A stretch of 64,000 nucleotides of DNA from contig JAQFVV010006255.1 in assembly GCA_028023455.1 (NCBI GenBank), forward strand, positions 312,001 through 376,000. Reading direction: 5' to 3'. The notes under the pieces are model-generated. The model saw nothing but the letters and a program-made list of their open reading frames with translations, was not told the DNA's origin and made no database searches. Positions 1 through 8,520 of the stretch are shown here, in pieces (within the stretch, counting starts at the first letter, position 1; each line of letters starts with the position of its first letter). Source of the DNA: Epiperipatus broadwayi (taxonomy: Eukaryota; Onychophora; Udeonychophora; Euonychophora; Peripatidae). Both the position numbers and the translations under genes were made by a program.

Positions 1-160
1 ATAACAACATTTGGAAGCACTTTTAAATGTCAATCTATTGGAAAAGTAAACAAGACAAAACTCTCCATACAGTAGTGCCATCTTGTGCCAACAAGAGCAA
101 TCATTGGATGCCAGAAGGCTTGTGCATAAAATCCCTATCTAGTGCCTACTCATCCAATAT

Positions 161-200
161 CCCCAGACTAGTTTCTGGCTTGTGGCCTTTGTCAGTGAGG
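161..200 (-). ncRNA. Hammerhead ribozyme motif (HHR-A), decayed core
   Basis: Minus strand reads CCUCA, core CUGACAA, stem II GGC/GCC with a 5-nt loop, GAAAC, UAGUC and UGGGG. Stem I (CCUCA/UGGGG), GAAA and the GUC triplet are intact. Catalytic G8 is A in CUGACAA, so this copy is probably inactive. Confidence 0.6.
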
Positions 201-612
201 AGCCTTGGATCTGAGAGCACTGCACCTAGATCTTAGGAACTAATGCAATCCTTGAGCAGCCACCTTTTAACTCTACTTAACTACAAAACTATGAGAATGA
301 AATTGAAAACAATAATATTTTCAATCTAAGCTCAATACCTTATAAAGTCATATGGGTCTGAACTCAATTCAGCACCCATACATTTTGGTGTCTTTGGCTC
401 TTTAACAACCATATCCACCACTATCCTATTAGGCAGGATTGGTGTTAAACCACCAAGCATCACATGATCACTATCTCGTACTAGCACATAATTGTTATTA
501 AACAAGACAAAACTATCCATACAGTAGTGCCATCTTGTGCCAACAAGAGCAATCAATGGATGCCAGAAGGCTTGTGCATAAAATCCCTATCTAGTGCCTA
601 CCCATCCAATAT

Positions 613-652
613 CCCCAGATTAGTTTCTGGCTTGTGGCCTTTATCAGTGAGG
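613..652 (-). ncRNA. Hammerhead ribozyme motif (HHR-A), second tandem unit
   Basis: Exactly 452 bp from the motif at 161, in the same orientation. Core reads CUGAUAA (G8 to A), stem II GGC/GCC, GAAAC, then AAUC instead of UAGUC. It shares the G8 change with the upstream copy, as expected if the two leftward units descend from one damaged template. Probably inactive. Confidence 0.6.
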
Positions 653-752
653 AGCCTTGGATCTGAGGGCACTGCACCTAGATCTTAGGATCTAATGCAT
701 CCCTCCAGCAGCCACCTTTTAACTCTACTTAACCACAAAACTATGAGAATGG

Positions 753-1266
753 AGAGTTTTGTCTTCTTTAATAACAATTGTGTGCTAGTATGAGATAGTG
801 ATCATGTGATGTTTGGTGGTTTAACACCAATTCTGCCTAATAGGATAGTGATGGCTATGGTTGTTAAAGAGCCAAAGACACCAAAATGTATGGGTGCTGA
901 ATTGAGTTCAGACCCATATGACTATATAAGCTATTGAGCTTAGATTGAAAATATTATTGTGTTTTCAATTTCATTCTCATAGTTTTGTAATTAAGTAGAG
1001 TTAAAAGGTGGCTGCTGGAGGGTTGCATTAGATCTGAAGATCTAGGTGCAGTCCTCTCAGATCCAAGCCTCCTCACTGATGAAGGCCACAAGCCAGAACC
1101 TGGTCTGGGGGTATTGTATGAGTAGGCACTAGATAGTGATTTTATGCACAAGCTTTCTAGCATCCATTGATTGCTCTTGTTGGAACAAGATGACCTACTG
1201 TATGGAGAGTTTTGTCTTGTTTAATAACAATTATGTGCTAGTATGACATAGTGATCATGTGATGAT
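753..1266 (+). repeat. HHR-A repeat array, rightward unit plus partial unit
   Basis: Reverse-complement counterpart of the preceding leftward array. The block at 754-813 recurs at 1207-1266, a period of 453 bp, so this is one full unit plus about 60 bp of the next. Segment 753-960 is the inverted copy of roughly 313-520. Together with 48-752 it makes a divergent, head-to-head inverted array of about 1.2 kb. The junction near 752/753 is abrupt. Confidence 0.75.
1071..1110 (+). ncRNA. Hammerhead ribozyme motif (HHR-A)
   Basis: CCUCA (1071-1075), CUGAUGA (1076-1082, intact), stem II GGC/GCC, then GAAC instead of GAAA (1096-1099), UGGUC and UGGGG (1106-1110). All core positions match a type I hammerhead except A15.1, which is C. 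Cleavage would fall after 1105. One core substitution probably impairs it. Confidence 0.6.
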
Positions 1267-3329
1267 TGGAAAAGTACCTAAAGCAAATCATGTGTTTGAT
1301 TTTTTTTTAGTTACCTAACATAAACTAACATTAAAATGAAGAACAAATGCATGTTATTGGGTTTTAAAAATTTATTGAATAAACAATGTAAGATAAAAAT
1401 TTAAAATATCAGACTCTATATAATATAGTTATTAATAGTGGAATAATATGCACATAAAAAGTTAAATAGTGGTATAAATATTTTATTATTGAAGGAATAT
1501 AACTTTGTTAATAGAAAATGTAAATCTGTTTATGCGTGAGAGATTCTTAATGGGTTTTCAAACAAACAAGAACTGTTTTAACTATTTTTAATGAATTATT
1601 TGATATGCTGGTTAAAATTGAGCTAAATATTAGTAAAGAAATATAAGAGTTACATCAACCTTGTTATAATTATTATTGTAGTTCATAAAAGATAATGGAG
1701 AGAAGCGATTATATAAAGAATAAAGAAAATAGACTCTTTTTCTTCTTACTTTGTGGGACTGAGCTGAAAACTTATCCAGACTTCAGGGGCAAAGCAGCAG
1801 AAAATTCCATTAAATATCATATCCCAGAGAATCATAACCAGACTTTAGAGAATATTTTTAGTAAGCAGGTAGATAAACTAGAAGTAAAATGATTTATGTA
1901 AGATCAGAGCTATCTTTAGACAAAAAGAGGAGGGCAGTGCAAATTTGTTTAAATATAAAAAATGCTTATATATTTAAAAAAAATATCTTATTTGCAAATA
2001 TTTTTTACTTCAACTAGCAATTTTGCAGAATTATCCAAAAAATAATGTAAAAACTTTTGAAAGAAAAAACTACAAAAAAAATAAAAATTTCAAATTCAAT
2101 AAAATTCTACTTATGTTACTAAATAAATATATTTTGAAAAAATTATTATTTAATTATTGTTTCAAAAATTATTTTTTAAACATTAATTTGTTTAATTTTA
2201 GTATGGATGTTTTAATCTCTGGGTTTATTTTATAGAAATAAATAAATAAGAGATGTAAGGTATTTACCAAACATATTAAATGGCTAAAACCATATTTTCA
2301 AGTTTTTCTGGCAAAAGTGCAGGAAAAAATGTTTTTAAATTTACAAATTTAATGGGTGGGGGGTGCTAAAATCTACTTTTCACAAAGGCACCTCTTACCC
2401 AATTTTTTATGGACTTGATAGGTATAAGTATAAAAGTACAACAGGAATTTCTATGTATTTATTTAGATACATTAGTTATATTGTAATTAAGTAAATAGTT
2501 AATTAAAACTAATAATTGCAAGCTGAAATCATAATATGTGTTAATAATACTTTTGTCAGATTTATCTTTAAACAAATGTGGTACTGCTTTTAGTTTAATA
2601 CTCTGGATTTTAAGAGCAGTTCGAATTTTTATATTTCATCTTTCTATGAATATATTAATGCCATAAATTCTCAAAATCAAGCTAATCTCATTTAATTTAT
2701 AGAAATAACATACTTCTCTATAGTTGCATATAAGAACATTTATTACATTTATTATATTTCGTATAGAAGTATAAACAGTTAATGTCATTATAATTTAGAA
2801 ATATGATTGCAATTTGCAATTACATCATAGCTGAAGTTTACCTAGGAATATTAATAAAAATTTGCATGATAATTTTAATATTTCTTCATGAGTGTAGTTA
2901 CATGTTGAATTATTTATGTTGTATATATAATAATGGCAAATAATTCTATAAGTGAACATAGGATTATAATCTATGTTTGGAAACCATTCATTAATGTTGG
3001 CCTAAAAAAACTTAATCAAAGCATAAATTTAATATCAGTATTCATGAATCTAAAAGTCACCATTTTGTTCACACCTACCAACAACTCACTGTGTTCTATG
3101 CTCAACCTCTAACATCATCATCCTTTTTTTTAATTATTATTGAACCACTAAGAGATAAAAGCCTCTCTATGTTTAATAAAGTTTCTTTGATCTCTACCCT
3201 CTTATTTTCACATCACACATAGCACACTTTTTTATTTCTCCATACATCTTATATTTGATCACTTTTTAGATCTTTTACAATTTCAATCACATGATCACCA
3301 TTTTCTAGGCTTACATAAAATGTTAAAAC
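1267..3329. other. A+T-rich DNA with no gene recognised
   Basis: Long A/T runs, a G run near 2356-2361 and a family-G repeat copy at 2375-2555. Short open frames at 1695-1892 and 2023-2235 are lysine/asparagine-rich chance frames with no family signature. A pyrimidine-rich stretch lies around 3060-3300. No splice-bounded exon series could be supported. Confidence 0.6.
2375..2555 (+). repeat. Repeat family G, copy 1
   Basis: Shares an ordered series of short matches with 25795-25965 and 26055-26255: TTTTTCACAA, ATGGACTT, TATTTATTTA and GCAAGCTGAAATC. No ORF or clear terminal structure. Unclassified dispersed repeat. Confidence 0.45.
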
Positions 3330-3640
3330 AGTAACTAACTTTCCATATAGTAGTGACACCCAGTACAAGTTTTAGTGATTATTGGCTGCAACAAGGTCTG
3401 TGCATAAAATCCCTATTTAGTGCCTACTCATTGAATATTCCCAGATTAGTTTCAAACTTGTGGCTTTTATTAATGAATCTTCTCAGATATAAATCTCCTC
3501 ACTGATGAAAGCCACATGCTAGAAAATAGTCTGGAGATATTAAATGAGTAGACACTAGATAGGGATTTTATGCACAAAGCTTCTTGCATCCATTGATATT
3601 AAGACTTTCACTAAATAGTGCTACTATATGGAGAATTTGC
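3330..3640. repeat. HHR-A inverted pair (leftward then rightward)
   Basis: Left half (about 3330-3480) is a diverged minus-strand HHR-A copy; right half (3481-3640) is a plus-strand copy. Both halves keep the GCATAAAATCCCTAT block (or its complement) and the Y-rich flank around the ribozyme. Same divergent arrangement as at 48-1266. An antisense RTE LINE fragment abuts on the right. Confidence 0.65.
3497..3536 (+). ncRNA. Hammerhead ribozyme motif (HHR-A)
   Basis: CUGAUGA (3502-3508) intact, stem II AGC/GCU pairs perfectly over a 5-nt loop, GAAA (3522-3525), then A in place of C, and GUC at 3529-3531 followed by UGGAG. Core nucleotides are intact; stem III and the end of stem I are weakened. 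Confidence 0.55.
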
Positions 3641-4015
3641 TACTGTTTTAATCATTTACAAATTCTTGGGATTAAGTTTAAGATTCTATTTATTATAATG
3701 TTCTCTAGGAGAATGTCCAGTCCAGGCTATACTTTAGTTTTTAATTTTTTTAATGATGTTCATGATATTTGTTTGTTTTCTCACCCATGTACTTTATTTT
3801 TGATTTTGTCTTGTTATTCTAATATACATCTCTTCATAATTAAAAAATTGTGGAGTGCTTTACAGTCTCTGAGTTCTTCTGTTAACTGTATCAGTCACCA
3901 ATCCAGAATTATGGATTTGCAAAACATACCTATTAAAACTCTTCCTTTTCAAATATATAGATTATTTTCTTTTAGTATTAAGTTATTTATATCAAAAGTA
4001 TTTCATTCAAATTAA
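3641..4015 (-). pseudogene. RTE-type LINE, 3' ORF fragment (antisense)
   Basis: On the minus strand, broken frames resemble the post-RT C-terminal region of the better-preserved RTE copy at 36518-37832: a basic patch, a lysine-rich ENKQ segment corresponding to REQT, then an ILNLIPRICK segment corresponding to ILNWISRYCK. Several stops and shifts interrupt it. The 143-codon open frame on the plus strand here is a shadow of this antisense fragment. It begins right at the edge of the HHR-A pair. Assignment rests on similarity within the window plus family knowledge. Confidence 0.5.
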
Positions 4016-4306
4016 ACTCTAGATTAAGTTTATTTAATATGCATTCATCTGTACTAATAATATGAGAAATGTAATTATTGTAATGTTTTAAATATATTCA
4101 ACACGGGAAATAATTATTGAATAATGAAATATAAGATAAACCACTAAACATCACATGATCACTATCTCATATACTAGCACATACTTGTTATTAAACAAGG
4201 CAAAACTCTCCAGACAGTAGTGCCATCCTGTGCCAACCAGAGTAATCAATGGATGCCAGAAGGCTTGTGCATAAAATCCCTATCTAGTGCCTACTCATCC
4301 AATATC

Positions 4307-4340
4307 CCCAGACTAGTTTCTGGCTTGTGGCCTTCATCAT
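4307..4340 (-). ncRNA. Hammerhead motif (HHR-A), truncated at the inversion junction
   Basis: Minus strand has UGAUGA, stem II GGC/GCC, GAAAC, UAGUC and UGGGG. The first core C and the 5' strand of stem I are replaced by junction sequence, so the ribozyme cannot close normally. Confidence 0.5.
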
Positions 4341-4369
4341 CTAGGTGCAGTGCTCTCAGATCCAAGACT

Positions 4370-4409
4370 CCTCACTGATGAAGACCACAAGCCAGAAACT
4401 AGTCTGGGG
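4370..4409 (+). ncRNA. Hammerhead ribozyme motif (HHR-A), all core bases intact
   Basis: CCUCA (4370-4374), CUGAUGA (4375-4381), short stem II (GAC/GCC with one mismatch, 5-nt loop), GAAAC (4395-4399), UAGUC ending at 4404, UGGGG (4405-4409). Stem I is 5 bp with one G-U. Stem III is the self-complementary hexamer ACUAGU, too short for a stable monomer loop but able to pair between two molecules. Predicted cleavage is after 4404. An A-A opposition next to the core at the base of stem II is shared by the family. Confidence 0.65.
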
Positions 4410-4544
4410 ATATTGGATGAGTAGGCACTAGATAGGGATTTTATGCACAAGCCTTCTGGCATCCATTGATTACTCTGGTTGGCGCAGGGTGGCACTACTG
4501 TATGTAGAGTTATGCCTTGTAAAATGTAAGATACATGTTAATGC

Positions 4545-5150
4545 AAATTAGAGAGACAAAAATTATTAAGATAAACAAAATTTACACTAAACATTTCAAT
4601 GATTTTAAATTAGAACTTGTAACTCTCTTTAAAGTATTAACAGATTTTGAAGACGGTTCAGATTTGAATAAAATCAATAACTGATGCACTACTAAGAACG
4701 TAACAAATATAGCTGGAGCAAAAGCAACAATTTATAAATAAATTTTCTACTGAGGTAATACAATGGTTTAAAAAAAAGCACTATGAATATATATGAAAAT
4801 GATTTATTAATAAAAATTGAATATCTAAGGATTTTTTTTTAAATGGTATAAAAAAGATAGTAACAATATATAAAAATATAAATGTGAATTAGCAAGGAAA
4901 TCTATAGAAGAGAATAAAATTCTGAGAAGTACAAAACAATATCTTGGTATTACTAGATTATTTTAGCTATAATAAGAAAAAGTGAAATTATTATTAAAAA
5001 GAGAAATGCCATCATAAAATTGTGGAAGAGTTCTATAAATAATTGTACAATAATAAAGAACATAGAAAATAAAATACCAAGTTCTATAAAGAATTATATA
5101 GTAATAAAGAACAATAATCCAATTAGTTTGGTTTGTAAATATCACTAATC
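4545..5150 (+). pseudogene. RTE-type LINE, pre-RT fragment
   Basis: Heavily broken plus-strand frames. A readable piece near 4885-4955 gives CELARKSIEENKILRSTKQY, which corresponds to the lysine-rich linker between endonuclease and reverse transcriptase domains in RTE elements and to 35075-35150 in the other copy here. Downstream, an EEFYK-like stretch corresponds to the EDFYQ segment at about 35230. Stops and frameshifts are frequent. No RT catalytic motif is reached. Confidence 0.45.
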
Positions 5151-7121
5151 ATTCCATGATTAAACTTAAATAATGAAGTTTTATATTTTAAGATATGAAT
5201 GGCATTTTTAATGGAATATATACAATTAATGGTATAAATTTAAGAATAAAATTACTGAGATTAGGCTTTTAGATACTTGATGAAAGAATTTAGAACAATT
5301 AACAAATATGTGAGTATATAAAATAACGAATTTAAGTTGATAGCCAATAATAATAATAATATATTTATACTTAATAAATATTGTGTTAGGACTCAAATAA
5401 TATGAAACAAATTAAGAAGCTTGATGAAAACATATTGGAATGAAAAACAGAAAGTGCATGCACAGTATTGTTTAACAGAGGATAGGCTTGAACTTATTAA
5501 TTAAAATTTTTTAACAGGATCCTGTATTTCAAGCAATTTAGAATATTTATACATTGATACTGTAAAGAATCTATTTAGTGATATGATGTTGAAATATATT
5601 AATTAATGATGTTCCCTTGAGTTGCTTATATATTTTAATGATAATTTCTAGATGTTATTATGGATATTCATTCTTAGTTATTGAAGTATCCCTTTACTTT
5701 ATAAATAAAGGTAATTATCATATACATGTGAGTGATTGTTGTAGATCTACATGATCAGAATTCATATTTCATCTATTTATTATTAATATTTTACTATTGA
5801 ATTATAGAGTTATGTTTAATGCAAAAACACATTTGTAATAGTATTTATGTCTAATAAAATGTTCTTCTATTTATTTTCAGGCAGAAGTTTGTCATTTCAA
5901 TTCATTTTTATGCAAATCATTTAATTTATTGTTAATATAAATAAAGGAAAAGTAGGGGCATTTCATCTAGCCATGGAGAATTAACACGAGTGCCAAAGTT
6001 CTTCCAGATCTATGGCATACACATACTAATAGTAGTTTAAGGGCTGTAAAAATATTGTGGTTCAAATATTTGTTTTTGTACAATTAAAACAAATTTTAAA
6101 TGCTTGTATAAATAGATATTTGATAGTCTAAATTATAAATCCAGGGGCACACTCTAGTGGATGAACTTATCCACATCAGTCCATTCTCAACCTGATCATT
6201 GCAATATATATTATGAACATTCCTATTGCTTCATATAAAGACTCTTTAAGCAAAAATTGTCTTTACCAATCAGTCTCAATTTATATTCAATACATTTACT
6301 ATAGCAAAATGTCATTTTTTAAAAAATGCCCACTATTTTTTGAAAGTGATAGCAAAATTTACACCAAAAGATAAAAGATTTAGTTGAAACATGATTTTAA
6401 AAAAACTTTGAATGTTTTCAGTAATAAGCTGTTTCTTGCATTAGCTAAAATATGGTTTACTTTATTAATTTTTATTTAATAATTTTACAATAATAGAATT
6501 GCTAAATTATTTGAAGCATTATATTTTCCATTGATTGCATATTAAAATTGAACAAAAATAAGTTAGAAAATTTTTTTTCTTATTTATAATTAATGATTTT
6601 ATAATCAAATGAACTCTTTGCCTGACAAATAAATTAAATATATAATTAAAAAATTTGAACAATATATAAAGTGAAGTGAATCAAAAATCAATTTTAACAT
6701 GTATAATATGTTAAATAATTTTTTCTGATTGATTTATTAAACAATAGGAGCACAAAGTTTATATGATACAATAAGATTTCAGTATGTAGTAAACAAGTAA
6801 ATAATTCAAAGTTTTATTCATCACATCATTATACAAAAAATAGTGATCATGTAATATGCAAAATGTACATTATATTATCTTAAATTTTGTTTTTATTTAT
6901 TTTATATTATCCAATCATGATATGAATCTAGGTGTCAATTTTGTTGTCATTTTTAAAGTAATATAACTAATGCATTTGATAAAATATTAAAATTAACAGT
7001 AAAAATGCATAGCAGCTGCACTGAGTTCATTAATAAACAATTATACACTATATTTATATAGGTGTTAGTTTTTATAATGTTATAAAAGAAAATGTTTTTT
7101 TTAAAATAAATATTGTTTAAT
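5151..7121. other. A+T-rich DNA with no gene recognised
   Basis: Long poly-A/poly-T tracts and short chance frames only. A slightly more complex patch lies at about 5945-6210. Nothing matched a family I know. Confidence 0.6.
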
Positions 7122-7250
7122 TCTACAAAACTTGTACTGTTCAAGTTAATATGAAAAGGTAAAGAAAACACTAAAATAAGTCTTCAAAGTACTGAGCTAG
7201 CTTTCAGCACATTGTTATCAGAATCATAGTGCTGAATAGAACTGTGCTGT
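7122..7250 (+). repeat. Repeat family F, half copy
   Basis: Matches the left arm of the inverted repeat at 29465-29676: shared CTACAAAACTTGTACTG, CAAGTTAATAT and AACACTAAAA blocks, followed by a GAGCTAGCTTT-like block. Here only one arm is visible, followed by an (AT)n tract. Non-autonomous element, class unknown. Confidence 0.45.
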
Positions 7251-7718
7251 TAATATATATATAGTGATGAAGATTAATATGTAAAATAGATGTTCAATTT
7301 TTTAAATAATGGGACATAGGAAACTTTTCTATTCATCAAATAAAGATTCCTTGCAATAACCCAAGTCTCTTTTTTGTAGAATTACATAATTTTATGAAAA
7401 GTATATAATTATTGACATTTACATAATTATTGTTTTGGATACATTATGAATCAAATTTTTTGTCAAAAAAAGCCTTGGAACTTCTTATTTTTACACAGAT
7501 ATTTTCTCTTAAAGAACTCTTTGATTTTGAATATTGTTATTAAATAGTAAGATAATATATATTTAATCATCAGTAGTAATATATATAATAAAAAGTGTAT
7601 ACTAAAACATTATTAATTCAAAAAAGTATAATACACATATAAATTTTTTCTTGTTTATCATTTAATTCATTCAAAGCAAAATTGCATTTTTGTATTCAAT
7701 AATTATAAAACGTGATAA

Positions 7719-7789
7719 ACGTTGATGGCCTAGTGGTTAGCATAGCTGCCTTCCAAGCAGCTGGCCCGGGCTCACTTCCCAGTCAACAC
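7719..7789 (+). tRNA. tRNA-Gly(TCC)-like sequence, probably a retroposed pseudogene
   Basis: The D-arm (AGTGGTTAGC), a perfect 5-bp anticodon stem (GCTGC/GCAGC) and anticodon TCC at 7752-7754 match eukaryotic tRNA-Gly(UCC). The T-loop reads CTCACTT instead of TTCGANT, the T-stem has a mismatch and two acceptor pairs are lost, so the B box is poor. It is followed by an A-rich tail (7801-7809). The 11-bp sequence TGATAAACGTT occurs at 7713-7723 and again at 7812-7822, like a target-site duplication. This points to retroposition and not to a working gene. Confidence 0.7.
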
Positions 7790-8200
7790 GTTTGACATAT
7801 GAAAAAAAACATGATAAACGTTTACAGATTATGAATGTGCTAGTTCAGAAAACAATATGTGAAGAAATTCAAAAATACAGTAGACATTTTGTGTCAATGT
7901 GAAAGAAATGATAAATATTTGATTTTAATTTTATTTTGCAATGAAGTATTAATATATAGAATAGTAGTAATAAATATCATATTGAAATAATTAAACAAGA
8001 ATTTTTTTGTAAAGTCCTTAGCCAATTTGTATATATTCAAAGTAATCTTCTTCTTTTTGTTTCTGAAATAAGATAAACTTGTGAGGTTTTTTTTTTGTTG
8101 TTGTTGCAGTTTTACGTTTATATTTGTTTTAAAAAAGTGCAAAACAGAAATCAACCTTAAAAATAACTTCCAAATCTTTTTACTAAAATTTTATTTTAAA

Positions 8201-8520
8201 GGGATTTGAATTCAGACTTTCAAGCTCCCTACAGTCACCCACTCTATCTAATATAATCGATACACATAACCACTAACATATGGAAAAATAAATGATATCC
8301 AATATTCGCATTTCATGCTGAACCAGCACTTATTATTTGGTATGGATCATCATCTCCCACATATATATATAATCAGTCCTCAGTTTATATTAAGATAGCA
8401 AATCTACACACTATGGACAGGTTTCAATTCTCTCCACTCACCAACTCTTCAACCATCCATGTCACTGAAAATCTGATGATGGAATGTTCAAAGCCTTCAT
8501 GATGCCAATATTGTACAGTT
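8201..8520 (-). repeat. HHR-B repeat, copy 1
   Basis: Minus-strand copy of a family that runs from GATGCCAATATTG through ATAAACTGAG and GTGGGAGATGATGATC to a tRNA B-box-like GTTCAAATCCC end (here at 8201-8212). The hammerhead position (about 8298-8345) has lost the CUGAUGA core but keeps stem II GUGCUG/CAGCAU and GAAA. Confidence 0.7.

Larger units (their letters stand above)
48..752 (-). repeat. HHR-A repeat array, leftward units (452-bp period)
   Basis: Two head-to-tail copies of a repeat read on the minus strand. The segment at 49 recurs at 501, and the ribozyme landmark at 161 recurs at 613, so the period is 452 bp. Each unit carries one hammerhead-like motif, a conserved GATCT-rich block (about 205-235 and 655-685), and in the complete unit a spacer (313-500). 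Tandem units with one type I hammerhead each are the known architecture of metazoan retrozymes. That this is a retrozyme is inference; no protein domain is visible in it. Confidence 0.75.
4138..4530. repeat. HHR-A near-symmetric inverted pair
   Basis: Left arm (about 4140-4340, minus) and right arm (about 4367-4520, plus) are highly similar inverted copies of HHR-A. The short centre (4341-4370) holds the GATCTAGG-type block only once. Each arm carries a hammerhead motif; the left one lacks the 5' strand of stem I because the arm is truncated at the junction. High arm identity suggests a fairly recent event or gene conversion. Confidence 0.75.

Noticed and set aside
2023-2235. 70-codon Lys/Asn/Phe-rich open frame
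   Set aside because: Composition is what random A+T-rich DNA gives, with no motif or neighbouring exon.
3584-4015. 143-codon plus-strand open frame
   Set aside because: It lies antisense to a recognisable RTE LINE fragment and begins inside an HHR-A repeat; its translation has no family features.
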